A stretch of 64,000 nt of DNA, from contig ML681996.1 in NCBI GenBank assembly GCA_007922195.1, positions 20,736,938-20,800,937 of the forward strand, read 5' to 3'. The notes beneath the pieces were generated by a model that did not search any database, had not been told where the DNA came from, and saw nothing but the letters and a program-made list of their open reading frames with translations. The position numbers and the translations under genes are program-made. Positions within the stretch are counted from its first letter, which is position 1. Every line of letters begins with the position of its first letter. Shown piece by piece: positions 10,406 to 22,431 of this stretch. Source of the stretch: Podocnemis expansa (taxonomy: Eukaryota > Chordata > Testudines > Podocnemididae).

Positions 10406-11388
10406 CTGGGCACACAAATTTACCCTAATAGTCAGCTCAACTGTAAAAAAAAATAATCTAAGTTCTTAAGATGTCGTATAGCTTAAAACAACAAATGTTT
10501 ATGGGCGAAGATGTGAAAGTGAGACAAAAAGACTGAATCTGTCCAAACAGAAAGGCCTACTTATAATACTCTAGAACCATTGGATTATGACTGGTATACA
10601 AGAAAAGTTTGGAACCAGAATTCATTAAACTCAGATTGGTGTGTAGAAACTAGTTTTAGCTGACAGATAGAATAACAAGCAGATGAGCCCATTCCATCCA
10701 TCATTTAAGTCATTAAAGAAAGATTTTGGAGATAAAAATTGTCTACTGTTATAAACTTCACCATCCTGACTGGAACTTTGACAGTCTCCTGGCACCTTAG
10801 GCCTTTGTTTTCCTGACCCCTGGAGATGTCTTGACCAAGCTAGGTTATAGAGATGACATTGCCAGCTCCACATGAATCTTAAACATCATTTGGGAAGATT
10901 GCCTCCTCTTCAATCCCCCCTTTGCATATCCTTTTTCTTCCCTGTCTTTATTCCTTTCCTTCCCTTTCCTTTCTTTCCTTATTTTTCTGTCTAATAAAAG
11001 ACTGGTTTACCTGGTTATGACTGTACAGATTATACATATTAAAACAATCCTGTAAGCCTGTGACCAGAAAGAGGCTGCTAAAAGCTGTGCCATTAACTGC
11101 CCTGTGATGATACTGGATTGCCAGGTCTTGACATGCCTTGTGATGTGCCTATATTGTTTCCATCACTGAAGTTGCAAGAGTCAACTCCAAGGACAGAAGC
11201 TGCATTTTCTATTTGCTGTTTTTTTCTTTCCCTCTTTTGTGTGTTTGTCTTGTTTATCTTCTAGGAAATGGGACCAGATTTTTATAACAAAGAGTGAGAA
11301 TGACCTCTAGTCCAAGTCTACTAAATTCTTCTCCTTTTTCCCAGAAAGGATGGTCATCAAAACCATTACTAGCAACTAAAAGTACATT
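10406..11388. other. Gene-free stretch with pyrimidine tract
   Basis: No gene is recognised. A CCTTT/CTTTC-rich tract lies near 10930-10990. Splice-like polypyrimidine runs also occur, but no exon can be supported. Confidence 0.4.
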
Positions 11389-11669
11389 TACACTATGATA
11401 AAAGACCTCACAGCCTGCTGTTCACCTAGGTCAGCTCACTTGCAATGGATGAGTCAGGCTGCAGACTCATAAAACTTCAGTGTAGACATTTAGCCTAAGG
11501 CTGGAGCCTTGCTCTGACAGCCTACAAACATGGAAGGTCTAAGAGTAGCAGCTCCTGCCTGAAAGTTTACACTGTAGTTTTTAGCATCCGAGCCTCAGCC
11601 TCAAGAGCTCATGTCAGCTGACCCAGGTGCTGAGACAATAGACTTTTTATTGCAGTGTAGATATACTCC
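11389..11669. mobile_element. Harbinger-type MITE, old copy
   Basis: The left end AAAGTACATTTACACTATG and the right end CAGTGTAGATATACTC are diverged inverted repeats. The interior has ATAAAAGACC on the left and GACTTTTTATTGC on the right, plus GTCAGCTGACCC. This matches a MITE pattern I know from turtle genomes, recalled rather than searched. Confidence 0.6.
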
Positions 11670-11990
11670 AAGAGGCTGTGAATAAATGGAAGGGCAGAAG
11701 GAGTACAGTTTACTTCTTTGCATGGGCAGAGTCTATTAAAGACACAGGAAGGCAAGGCCTTACTTGATTGGCTATGGTGGTCCCACCTCTTTTCCTGCCG
11801 CCTGCTGTCTGTGCTGGGAAAACAAAATCTTCTGTACTACATGAAGCTTGGTTCTCTCAGCTGCCCAGAAAGCTACCTGCATGCCCTGCCTTAGGCAGCA
11901 TGAGACTGGCATAAGCCTTCTAAGCAAATAAAAGAGTCTTCCCAATTATATCTTTGGTTTCAATTTCACTACCTATCTGGGGGTGGGGGA

Positions 11991-12097
11991 GGGGAGTCTT
12001 GTGGCACTTTAAAGACTAACAAATTTACTTTTGTTAGTTTGTCAGTCCTTAAATCACCACAAGACTCCTCTTTTGTTTTGCTGAACTAGACAGACAC
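11991..12097. mobile_element. Minimal Penelope-like inverted-arm copy
   Basis: GGAGTCTTGTGGCACTTT and AAGACTAACAAATTTAC are followed within about 100 bp by the reverse complement, ending CCACAAGACTCC and TTTTGTTTTGCTGAACTAGAC. Only tail sequence is present, as two facing arms with no coding part. Confidence 0.65.
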
Positions 12098-13004
12098 ATT
12101 CAAAAACAGGGATAATACTTGCCTGTCTCAGAGTATTATGTAGCTTATTTCATTGTTTTTGCTTAGGTGCCTTGATAGAAAGTATTTTAGAAGTAATAAG
12201 TGTTTCCACAATTAACCTTTTGTTCATATGCACTGCTTCTGGATCACATCAGACTTTGATTTTATGTGACTCCTCCTCCCACTGATGCTGTCTGTATCCC
12301 TCCCTCCTTTGACTCAAATTTACTCTTACAAGTTATGTGACGGGGGGTGGGATCTGTTTAATGTATCTCCCAATACTTGGGTCAGTCACTGCGCCAGTCA
12401 GCCAGGGAGGGAGGAACAGTCTAGTGCATGAGTCATCCTACAGCATCCCAATCCCATGGTGACCCAGTTCCTGACTTTGGTGGGGCACAGAGGCAGCTGC
12501 CACTCCTGCTGGGAGGGATTGGGGAGGATAGGTAGGAGTGGGGGAAGGAGAGGAGAGGAGGAAGTCAGCCACGGATCCATGCAGTGACTGTGGTGAGGGA
12601 TAGAAGAAGAGGTCTTGGGATGAGACCTTGGGTGGAGCTGGGGCAGGATGTGGGGCAGGAAGCTTGCCTTCCCTAGGGCAAACTCCTTACTTGTTTTTCT
12701 TCTTTTCTTCATCTTTAATAAAAATATTTTAAGAGGATTTTTAATGATGTATGTCATGATACAGAAGAAGCTGATATCGCTGTATACCTAACTCCTAAAA
12801 CTATTTCATTCTAGACAACACTCAAAGTTATATAAACATCTGTAGGTCATATATTCCATCAAAATTAATATAACATCACATACTTAAGTGCCTGGCTGAA
12901 CTGGGGTGAAAGTCAATACAGAGACAGTGAAGCAATTGTGCATGGGTTTAGGTGTCCTCAACTCCTAATGAATCCATTGACTGGGGAGAAGAGTAATGAG
13001 ACAT
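12098..13004. other. Gene-free stretch
   Basis: A GC-richer part at 12400-12680 has a purine-rich plus strand (GGGAGG and GGAGAGGAG motifs) and a pyrimidine-rich minus-strand frame without recognised motifs. The remainder is AT-rich. Confidence 0.4.
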
Positions 13005-13190
13005 GATTATTATCATTATTATTATTTGGTTTCTGTATTGTGGTAGTGGCCCTGGCAGGGAATGTGGGTCCCACAGTATGAGACAAAGTATACACATTTA
13101 AAAGGTCTTTGCCCCGAAGAGCTTACAACTTAAGTATAATATGAGAGGAAATGAATGGATATAACAGATAGATACCAAAAGCCTAAATTC
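13005..13190. repeat. Ancient amniote interspersed repeat relic
   Basis: GTCTTTGCCCCGAAGAGCTTACAAC, together with a preceding ATTATTATT tract, resembles a very common old amniote repeat. The class is uncertain (MIR/L2-like tail). Confidence 0.45.
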
Positions 13191-13334
13191 ATCTTCATAG
13201 GATAATAACGAGTGATCTTTTTTTTATTATTATTTTTAGCATGCATATGGCTGCTTTAGTTAATCTTTAATTTCTATTACTTTATTTTTTTAAAAAAATA
13301 TATTATCAGCTCAAGAAACAGCGAGGTGTAACCA

Positions 13335-13702
13335 GAATGACAGAACAGGGCACCCTAGCAGAATTGGAAATGATATCAAGATTAGATTGTGTGAAAGCAG
13401 GATTAAATCATGACTATGGATTCTTTTCCTATTACAACAGGTGATTTGACCTTATCTTCCTCTATGTGTTGCTTTCCAGTATTTGAATCTTAACATTTGC
13501 TTTGATTGGCTGTTACGGTGTGACCTAATCCCCTGCATTTGTTTTCCTCCCATTCTGTGAGTTCCCTCATCTTCAAAGCATCTGACAAAGTGGAATGTTC
13601 ACCCACAAAAGCTCATGTGATAAATAAAATTTGTTAGTCTTTAAGTGCCACACTCCTTGCTTATATTGCTGAACTAGACTAACATGGCTACCCCTTTAGA
13701 AC
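13335..13702 (+). mobile_element. Penelope-like element 3' end
   Basis: Coding sequence for the C-terminal end (about 13345-13444) is followed by the family tail. The tail includes GATTTGACC, CTTTGATTGGCTGTTACG, CATTTGTTTTCCTCCCATTCTG and GTTAGTCTTTAAGTGCC, and ends CTAACATGGCTACCCC. The tail motifs occur in the same order as in the copies at 29645 and 34505. It is 5'-truncated. Confidence 0.75.
13345..13444 (+). pseudogene. Penelope-like ORF C-terminal remnant
   Basis: An in-frame remnant ends in the residues GLNHDYGFFSYYNR and a TGA stop at 13442-13444. The GLN.D.G..S.Y pattern is shared with the remnant at 34561-34790, which includes a VGEHFNLSDH-type motif from the GIY-YIG endonuclease end of Penelope-like proteins. 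Such proteins join a reverse transcriptase to this endonuclease. Only the extreme C-terminus survives here. Confidence 0.6.
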
Positions 13703-13945
13703 TGGGCAAACCTTTTGTACCTTTATTTACAATGTGCAAGTTCCCACTCCTAGCTTATGCCCCAAACACCCTAAAGACCCAGAGTTCTGCTCCCCTCCTA
13801 CCAGCTGCCAGGGTCTCCTGTTCTGCCATGCTGGTTAAATGTCCCTGTTTGTTGTGCTGGCCCAGCTTATATCTCTGGGCCAGGCCTTCAGCTGCTCCTT
13901 GCCTCCCTCTTTGTCTTCTTTTCTCAGGATTAAACACACCCACTT
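13703..13945 (-). repeat. Partial LTR, same family as 59220-59888
   Basis: Read on the minus strand, this has GATATAAGCTGG (TATA region) and, further downstream, an AAATAAAGG polyadenylation signal. Blocks such as GGCCCAGCTTATATCTCT and TCAGCTGCTCC match the LTR at 59220 (in opposite orientation), as does TGATGCCCCAAACAC with slight change. It abuts a Penelope-like tail on one side and CR1 on the other. Both ends are missing. Confidence 0.6.
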
Positions 13946-14720
13946 TTTAAAAAACTTTTCCTCATAAATCAGGTCTCACAAGACTTTTATCATTTTTGTT
14001 GCTGTGCTCTGGACTCAGCTCGCTCCAGTTTGTCCATACCTTTCTTGATGTGTGATGCCCAAAAGTAGATGCACTACTTCAGGTAAGACCTCACCAATTG
14101 AGTGGACCAATTACTTGCCCTATCTCATGTATGCTATTCCCATTACAATATCCTGGACTGATATCACCTTTCTTCACAGTTACATAATTCTCTTGATTCA
14201 GATTAAATCTGTGATCTCCAGGTTCTTTTCTGCACTACTATTATCTACTCATTTTTCTCCTATTTTATAGTTATGTGTTTGAGTTTTCCTTTGTTAGTGT
14301 AGTGTTTTTCACTTGTCTTGATTTTCATCTTGTAGATTTCAGACCAATTCTCCACTTAATTAAGTTTAATTCTCATCCTGTCCTTCAATGTGCTTGCAAA
14401 CCCTCACAACTGTGTATCATCTGCAGATTTTATAAGCATATTATACCCTTCATTATTCAAATAATTAAAGAAACTACTGAATATTACCGAGTCCAGTACA
14501 GGTGACTGTAGGACTCCATTAGATATATCCTTCCAATTTGACAGGAGACCACTGATAACCACTCTTTGAGTATGATTTAATGCCTATTGGTACTTCCACT
14601 GGGTAGCTATGCATCATCACAACTATAAGTTTCGCGACACAAGCATCATCTATCTGCACATTATTACCATATTGAATCAGTTTGCTGATAAAGATATACT
14701 GAGTCATCAAGACAATGGGA
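13946..14720 (-). mobile_element. CR1 LINE fragment (ORF2 end)
   Basis: On the minus strand this matches the CR1 reverse-transcriptase C-terminal part. The best-preserved stretch, around 13985-14090, reads YCI.F...H..KG.DKLERA, the well-known CR1 YCVQFWAP...DKLERVQRRA region. Frameshifts and stops occur throughout. The fragment is 5'-truncated and diverged. Confidence 0.8.
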
Positions 14721-15846
14721 CTAGCACAAGTGTAGAAGAATGAACACTATTACCAATCTCTGCACATATATAGCTAATTTCTATATATAGAAATTGTGGG
14801 AAAACTGTATAATATTATGTACTGAAATTAAAATAAATTATTTGAGAAAAATGTGATCATGTAATCAAGGCTTTATTGTAAAGCATAAAGGATCCAAATT
14901 AAGGTTGCATAGGCAACATTAACTTTGTTGTCTTCTGACTTTTCAGCTCTTATGCTTTAAACATGAACAATTTCTTAGCAGATTTTCTTGGTGATGGAAG
15001 ATAGGTCAGTACATGGTTAATATGGATCGATCTCTTAGTTTTCCAACACCACAGCCTAAGTTCTGGTAATACAATGCATTGTTAAGAGTGCTTCAGAGTC
15101 ATGTTTTTAAGTCCAGTGATGTCTGTTTTATCACAGAATAGCTGAAATCAAATCAAATCACTTGCAAGTTAGACTGATCGAACAGCTATGTCAGATAGTT
15201 TATAATAGTCTTATAATGAGTGAGTATTGAATAGCAATACGCTATACAATGGTAACATTTTCACTTTAATACGGTAATTATGTTTAAAGCTATTCTGAAA
15301 AAAAAAAGCCTCTGGATTTCTAAGATCATCATAGCACATATTATATGTTGTAGACTTTTTATGTGCATTTGAAGATGGTGTCATATTTGCTAACTTTTCA
15401 ATTGCAATGAACTGTAGTAGTATATGTTGGTGAATAGCTGTCTGAATACATTAATATGTGAGTGGTCATTTATAGGACTATTAAGTAAGAAAAAGCTATG
15501 ACAAAACCTTATAGGACCCTAAAAAGTAATTTTAAGAGAGTGCAATAATGTACCTTGATGTTTTACCATCTGTTTTCTGAAAATTGAAAACCAGGTAACC
15601 AATTTACCACTTGATCACAAACTCTACATTCTGACTTCCTCAAGCAATTAACCAAATCAAATGATTTGACTGGTCCATGAATACAGCAGCAAAATATCTG
15701 ATCATAGTAACATAACTAAGCATGTAATGTTTCTTGGATTTAGTAATAAAATAGTGCAGACTAAATAAGAAACCAGAAATAGATTAGTTATTAAAATCAT
15801 TCTCTTTGAACTAGTGGACAGGAGAAAGGAGCAACCATATTTAAAT
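14721..15846. other. AT-rich gene-free stretch
   Basis: I see no gene, repeat border or RNA motif that I can support. Confidence 0.4.
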
Positions 15847-16038
15847 AAAACAAACAAGGTGTCTGCTGGCACTTTTAAAGACTAACAATTTAATTTATTG
15901 TATTCATTAGATGAAGTTGGTTTCTCTCCCGTGAAAGCTTATTCTTTTTTTTTTAAGTTTAGTTTTTAGTTTTTAAAGTGCCACCAGACTCCTTGTTTGT
16001 TTTGCTGGACTAGCCTAACATGGCTGCCACTTTGGAAC
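15847..16038. mobile_element. Penelope-like inverted-arm copy
   Basis: Starts ACAAACAAGGTGTCTGCTGG and GACTAACAATTTAATTTATT. It ends in the opposite orientation with AAAGTGCCACCAGACTCC, TTGTTTTGCTGGACTAG and CATGGCTGCCAC. The two facing arms are about 70-90 bp each, with only a remnant of the CCCGTGAAAGCTTATTC tail segment between them. Confidence 0.65.
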
Positions 16039-17484
16039 ATATCTACATAGACAGTCTTTATAGAAATCAGCTAAGGAAAAGGAAGAGGTTACCCACAGAA
16101 GAAGAAGAATGGTGAAGAAATTAATGTCAAGGCACATAGAGAGAAATGAACAGGAAACATTGGTACAGTTACCATGACTTACAAAAGAGATAGTGGAGCA
16201 ATGACATCATATAGATAGATAGAAAGATACATATACATATGCATATACATAAACATATACATACAGAAGATTTCAGAATCATGGGATATTATAAAAAATC
16301 AGTGGTTGGATAAATATGAAAGTCTTAAAGGAAAATGTAAATGTAACAAAGTTAGGAGAATATGAAAGAAAAACAAAACAAAACAAAACCATAACTAATT
16401 GTAGAGTAGAAGCTCTATTCCTAAATATTAATGTTTTGTGAACAGGTAGTGGGGTACCTAAATAAAAGGAGAAGTATTTATATAGTAAGATCACAGTTCG
16501 GTTAATCTGTATATCATTCTGAGTCCTAAAATATCTGCCAAGTCAGTGTGAAACAATGCAAGCAGCTACAAGCATAGCTGAGAACACTTTTTGTTCAGAA
16601 TATCACCCTGTTGAATCATAACTGTGATTTATGATCAGTTACTATCCAGTTTTTAAATTCTCAGCCATTTAAACTTTCTAAATTATATTTGTTCAATGTG
16701 CAGCTACCATAAGGCATCCATCTATGCCATATCAAGGATCCTAGATCATTGTGATATCACAAGAAAGTTGGCCAATCACCACCATTACTACAGAGGTAAT
16801 TGGCAAGCAAAAAAATTGTTGTTTTTATGAGAGAGACAGAACAAATGATAGACTATTTGGCCCAACTGCTATAATTGTTCATCCAATTGCCACCTGCATA
16901 AACCAACACAAATCTCTAACACAGCTCCCCAAGAGACATGATCAACACAAACGCTCTCACATCAAAAAAATCAACATATAGAAGAACCTGAATACTCCTA
17001 CAACTTCTCCAGAGTACACACTCCTCATTGGTCACCCTCACAGCTCTCTAACCACAAACATAAATCAACATAATCACCCATCCACACGACCACTGCAAAT
17101 AATCACTCTGGAGCCTAGCACGTCTGTTGAGTTAGCATGAAGCGATGGATATAGCTATAGGCATGGCTGAGAATTCTTTTTTCTTTTTTCCAGGTTCAAA
17201 AAGCATTGGGGTTCATGGTCTATTACCATCCAATTTTTAAATTCCAAGTTATTTACAGATACTTTGCAGGGATCATTTCATGAATTATACCTTTGTCACA
17301 GAATGGGCTTTCAGATACCAGTATGTCCAGAAATATTAGTAAACGGAGTTTTCATTTATTTTTTCCTAAACTGGAACACATTAAATAGAAAGAAATGACA
17401 CTTCAAGCAGTAAAGAACATTTGATGATGGCATATAACGAGCTCTTTTATACAATATGGAAAACAGAGCAGGTGGTAGTATAGA
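16039..17484. other. AT-rich gene-free stretch with short-tandem tract
   Basis: A tract of ATAG and CATATA repeats lies at about 16203-16263. The rest has no gene or repeat border I can support. Confidence 0.45.
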
Positions 17485-17945
17485 CAAGAGTGGCCAAACT
17501 TACTCTTTAACATACCTCAGAATTGGATGCAGCAATCTTCGGAAGTTCAAGAGCCAGGGCACATTTGCTGGGTCTTCAGGCTTCAGCAGTAAGGTTGTGG
17601 GACTTGGGGGTTTCTACCTAAGGTCATGCCTGTTGAAGCCCTGAGCCCTAGCAGATGTCTCCCATAAGACAGAAGCCCAAAATCTCCCTCTTTGCAGGAC
17701 TGAATCTCTGGCAGATATGTACCATGGAGTAGAACTCCTGAGCCCTGGCAGGTTCCTCAGCACTGCAGCAGACATGTTCCATGGCACTGAAGCCTGGAGT
17801 TACTTCTCCCTGATAGGCAGAAGCCCTGAAACCCTCCACCAGTCTGGTAGGTGGAGAATGTGGGGGGAACTTAGGAGACTCCATGAGCTGCACTTTAAGT
17901 GTAAAAGAGCAAAATGGGGCTCCAAGTCACAGTTTGGCCACCCCG
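17485..17945. mobile_element. hAT-type MITE, GTGGCCAAAC ends
   Basis: Left end CAAGAGTGGCCAAACTTAC, right end GTCACAGTTTGGCCACCCCG. The interior has degenerate ~50-bp repeats built on GAAGCCCTGAGCCCT and GCAGA.ATGT. The flanking 8-mers match poorly. It shares its ends with the larger element at 19056. Confidence 0.6.
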
Positions 17946-18001
17946 ATACAGACATTTGGGATACAGTCTGACAAGGATGGATAGGCTGTGGATCTGTTTC
18001 T

Positions 18002-18660
18002 TAGGCCTGGTATACAGTACAAAGTTAGGTCAACATAAGGTATCTTATGTTGACCCAACTCTGTCAGTGTCCATGACTATGCCTACATCATCAATTTTAG
18101 TTCAGACTTCCTCATCTGAACTAAAGATGTCCAAAGTTAGGCTGAATTAACCTTGGGCTAGTTCAAACTAACCATGGCTTTTTAGTTGGAACTAGCCACA
18201 TGTTCTAGTTTGAACTGAAGGTTTAGTTTGAACTAGAATGCATGGCTAGTTTGAACAAATTGCTTAGTTTGAACTTTTTAAATTTTAAGGTAGCTACTTA
18301 TTTGAAAATAAGAAAACGTCATGTGGACCTATTTTTTTTTAATCAAAATAATCAGTGCACCCATTAGTTTATGTATTACATGTGCTTAGTTTGAACTAAG
18401 CGAGTAAGTACAGACTAACCACTGGGTCTTACTAGTTTGGACTAAGCTTCGCCTAGTCTGAACTAAAAAAATTCTTAGTTCGGACTATGCAAAGCCTAGC
18501 ATGGTCAAGGGCTAAATTAATCCGGACTAATTTGGCAGTGTAGACATAGCCTATGCTACAATGTTGTTCCTGCCAATATATATTTCCCATTACATTGACT
18601 TAAGAACTCCACCTCTGCCAGAGACATAGTGCATAGGTCAGCGTAGTTAAGGTAACACAA
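18002..18660. mobile_element. Old MITE split by a second MITE
   Basis: A left part (GGCCTGGTATACAGTAC, GTTAGGTCAACATAAG) and a right part (TTAAGAACTCCACC, GTCAGCGTAGTTAAGG) look like halves of one diverged Harbinger-type element with ends of the TGTCTACA type. They are separated by the element at 18075-18551. Confidence 0.45.
18075..18551. mobile_element. MITE built of TTAGTTTGAACTAA repeats
   Basis: Ends GACTATGCCTACATC and GTGTAGACATAGCC are inverted. The interior is a dense array of AGTTTGAACTA and AGTTCAGACT units in both orientations, giving many short hairpins. It probably inserted into the MITE at 18002-18660. Confidence 0.6.
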
Positions 18661-19038
18661 GCTGTGTCTACAGTGCCAGATTAACTCAGACTAAGGAAAC
18701 TTAATCCAGACTAATTTAGACCTTGGCTACACTATGCTTTGCCTAATCCAAACTAAGACGTTTTAGTTCAAACTACGCAAAACTTAGTCTGAATTAGTAA
18801 AACCTGGCACTAGTCCAGACTTACTTGCTTAGTTCAAACGAACTAAGCGCTTGCAATACATGAACTAATGGTTAGTTCAAACTTAAAAAGTTTGAACTAA
18901 ATAATTAGTTTGAACTAGCTGTGCATTATAAAAAGCTGCAGTTATTTCGAACTAGGCCAAGGTAAGTTCAGACTAACCTCGGTCTTCTTTAGTTCAGACT
19001 AGCAAGTCCGAACTAAAATTGCTAATGTAGACATAGCC
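18660..19038. mobile_element. Second MITE of TTAGTTTGAACTAA type
   Basis: It runs from AGCTGTGTCTACAGTGCC to CTAATGTAGACATAGCC and has the same internal AGTTCAAACTA units. A further left-end-like sequence near 18725 suggests a tandem or internally duplicated copy. Confidence 0.55.
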
Positions 19039-20153
19039 TCAGTGTCCATATAGATCAGATGTGGCCAAACTGTGGCTCATGAGCCGCATGTGGCTCTTTA
19101 AAGAAAAATTGTGGCTCCCTGGAGAGCACAGGAGGAAAGGGTGGCATGGCGGGAGCCAGGGTCGAGAAATCTGCAGTGGTTGGGGACAGCAGAGAGGCAG
19201 CGGCAGGGTGAGAGCCAGCAGCGGAGGAGCAGCCTTGTGAGAGCTGCAGGAAAAAGCAGCCTGGTCAGACCGGGGAAGGGAAGGGAGGGGCCGCACTGAG
19301 AGAGCCCACAGGGGAGGGGCGGCATTGTGAGAGCCTCACCTGCATTAAAAAGCAGTGTCGGGAGAGCCGGGAGGGGAGGGGCAGCATTGTCAGAGCCAGC
19401 AGGGAAAGGCAGTCTCCTCAGCTAGGTGCTAGACAAGCACTCAGATTCAGTAAATGCCAGATTCTACAGTTTACCACACAATATTAATTCTACCCTCCTT
19501 GTCTGCGTGCATTATGATACAGTCTTTAATTATATCAGTGCATGATTTTTAAAATACTTTTCTTTTTTGATAATGTTTTCTGGGTAAATATTTTTAAAAC
19601 TGGCAACATAAATTGATCAAGAACAAGTCTACAATGAACAACAGATAAGTGATGATAATTAGCAAATTAAACCTGAAAAGCAATTGTAAATTTAATTTTC
19701 ATTTTTCAAAATCACCTGGCATTTCCAGATATTGTAATATAATGCAAAATTATTTCTCCTGTATTTCTATTTTGAGAATTAAATAAGAATCATCAGAAAT
19801 GACTGAAAACTGACACAAGTGTCACATCTAAAACCAAAGACTACTGTCAAAAGGTTATTAAAAAACCTCTCTGTTTAAAGAATGTTACAAGTACTTATTA
19901 TGAATCATGGTTCATTTTCAGCATGCAAAATGATTTAGACTTAAGATAGACCACCACTACTGAAAACTGGCTTTAGAAAAAAAATTCCTTAAGTCCATTG
20001 AACAAGTGTGTCTGAGACATCAGTCTGTCATCTGTTTGCAGAAGAAACTGCTAGCACATTTATTTTATAAGAAAATTTTCATCAAGATAACTAAGTCAAT
20101 TACCAAGATAATTTACATTCACTGCAAAGTTCAATAGCAGCACTATACTTCTA

Positions 20154-21146
20154 GGCTACGTCCACACACAAGCCCTTGTTTCGGAACAAGCCATTTTGAA
20201 ACAAGCCGTTTTGAAATAATGCCTTATTTTGAAACGCCTTATTTCAAAATAACAAAAAAAGCTATTTTGAAATAAGAAAAAAAGCAGTAATGGGAATAGC
20301 ATGTCCACACAGTAGACATGCTATTTTGCGATAGGGGAGAGGAAGGGAGGCTTGTGCGAGGCCGGGGACAACCCGCCCCCGGGATTCCCCTGCCCCCCCC
20401 ACTTCTGCCACGGGCAGGGGAGCTTCCCCTGCTCCCTTGCAGCTCCTGCCACAGGTGGGGGGGCAGGGGAAGACCCCCACCCCGGCAGGAGTGGAGGGGG
20501 TGCCAGGGAACCCCAGGGGTGGGGCGCCCCGGGCTTGGGGGCAGCCTCAGCAGCAGGGTGAGCCGCCCTTGGAGCTGCCACCCTGTGGGGGGCTGTAGTC
20601 CCCCTGGCCGGGCTGAAGGCCTGGCAGCTCCCCTGCAGCCCGAGCAGGGGGGCAAAGCCCTGGGGGTGCCCTAGCTGGCTTCCCCCCATTTCCCTTTGCC
20701 ATGGGTGGGGGGGGCGAAGGGGGCTGAGGCACCCGTTCCCCCCCACTCCCATCAAGGGGAAGCGGGGGGAAGCCAGCTGGGGCACCCTCCGACCCCCTGC
20801 ACTCCACTCAGCACCCTGGCCAGGGTGCTGATCCCTGTCCAGGGTGATGAGGGGGGTGGGACGTTCCCTCCAGGGTGCTGTGCACCCTGGGAGGAATGTG
20901 TTTGTTATTTCAAAACATCCTTGTTTTGAAATAACATGTCCAAACGGCGTTATTTCAAAACAACTGGTTTTGAAGTAACCCTCCTTTCGAAAGCAAAGTG
21001 GTTTAAGCCATTTCGAAAGGAGGGCTCTTGTTTCAAAACGAGGAGCTCCCTCCTTTCGAAACAAGAAAACGTCGTGTGGACATAGGGACTTTTATTTCAA
21101 AACAACCAGTGTTGTTCCAAAATAAAAGCCCTGTGTGGACATACCC
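20154..21146. mobile_element. Harbinger-like MITE nested in hAT element (993 bp)
   Basis: Starts GGCTACGTCCACACACAAG and ends GTGTGGACATACCC, with a perfect 3-bp duplication CTA (20151-20153 and 21147-21149). The arms contain TTGTTTCGGAAC and ATTTCAAAACAAC palindromes. The GC-rich interior (20330-20900) includes the palindrome at 20809-20830. A 247-codon minus-strand frame (20321-21064) crosses the arm palindromes, so I treat it as non-coding. Confidence 0.8.
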
Positions 21147-21394
21147 CTACTGATTAAATAGCATTCAACATGTTTTTATTCTCTTTTGTTGTCTAGTCAA
21201 AATCTATTTATATTTCAGTGCAGTCTTCATGAATGACTCTATGGGCATCTGAGCCTGTTAGACAAGAGTAATTGTTGTGAAGGGCTGAGGATGGAAAATT
21301 GTGTTGTAAACTTTCTGAAAAAAAAATCTCTCACCAATAAAGATTTTACTTTGTATTATAAAAAACAAATATTGATATTTAGAATTTATACAGG

Positions 21395-21490
21395 GCCTGA
21401 CCCCAAACTGAATAAACTCAATGGGATTTTTTACATAGTATCTTCTGTGCATGGACTCCAAAGCACTTATTGAAACAGGCTCTGATCTTG
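21395..21490. repeat. Short ancient repeat relic
   Basis: CAGGGCCTGACCCCAAACTG, then ACTCAATGGG, resembles the common reptile/bird unit that contains TGAAGTCAATGGG. Low information content. Confidence 0.3.
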
Positions 21491-22431
21491 CACTTTCTGT
21501 CCCCATAAATTTTCACTGATCTGTTGTGATTCTGAACAGTTGAAAAGGTGTCCCTGTGTGCATCTCTTTACAGGATTAAGATGAGAGAAGTATTTTCCTT
21601 TACTATTACTCTCATTTTAAAATTAATTCTGTCTGAGTCCTCAGACCTTTTGTCTTCACTCTCCATGAGTATTTTAGTGAACAAGTTTACTGGCAGAAAT
21701 ATTGGCAGGGAAGCAGGGGCATGGTAGGTGCCGGGATGGGGTGGGAGGCAGAAGTGTGGCATGGTTGGGGAGAGCAGAGAAGCAGCAGCGTGGTAAGAGA
21801 CGGCAGGGAAGTGGCAACAGGCGGTGGGGGAGAGAAGCGTCACATGGTCAGAGAAGCCATAGCATATTTAGATTTTCTCATAGGCCCTAATGTAGCGTAC
21901 TCATTAAAATAAAATCATGTTTTATGACTCCTAAACATGATGTGGAATACTAAGAAATGAAAATACAAAGGAGAAAAGTATAAAACTGAACACAGATTAC
22001 TTTCACTTTTTGGCACAATTTACTGCTGTGAAGCATCATATTCCACAATGAAATTCAAAACATTGTGCAATACTTAGAGATCAGCATCTGGGAGAGCTTT
22101 ACCCGCTGCACTGACAAGTTACTGCCCAGATTAAAAAAAAAAAAAAAAACTTGCCACAAGCCTGTAGTGTTCTACATCTAGCAACAGCTACATTTTTACT
22201 GTATAGGTGCAGTTGCATGGTAATCTTAAATAATTATTAGAATCTGACATTAGTGGATCAATATTTGCCCCATTTTTATGATAAAATTAAAATGTGCAAT
22301 GAATTTTAAGCTTAGTAATTTTGGAGCAGGTAAAAATATGTGGTTATATGACTCAGTGCAGCTCTTGAAGGTTTAATAATAGAATTGTGAGGCTCTTGAG
22401 TTCTGTAAGTTTGGCCTGCCCTGATATAGAT

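Larger units (their letters stand above)
19056..22423. mobile_element. hAT-type element (3.4 kb including a nested insertion)
   Basis: Starts CAGATGTGGCCAAACTGTGG and ends AGTTTGGCCTGCCCTG. Perfect 8-bp copies of ATATAGAT flank it (19048-19055 and 22424-22431). Subterminal blocks pair: TGAGCCGCATGTGGCTC on the left, with GCAGCTCTTGAAGG and GAGGCTCTTGAG on the right. GC-rich GGCAGGG and GAGAGCC repeats lie inside each end (19110-19410, 21700-21850). Without the insert at 20154-21146 it is about 2.4 kb. No transposase frame is visible, so it is non-autonomous or fully decayed. Confidence 0.8.

Noticed and set aside
8837..10469. Several 120-184-codon open frames on both strands
   Set aside because: They overlap each other in GC-rich MITE interiors (proline/glycine/arginine-rich products) and lack any domain.
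16203..16263. ATAG/CATATA tract as a functional element
   Set aside because: It is a simple imperfect microsatellite with no further structure.
18075..19038. Regular inverted units resembling a CRISPR array
   Set aside because: Units face both ways without uniform spacers, and the context is vertebrate DNA with MITE ends.
20321..21064. 247-codon minus-strand open frame
   Set aside because: It runs across MITE palindromes and a GC-rich interior whose low stop density explains the length. No protein motif is visible.
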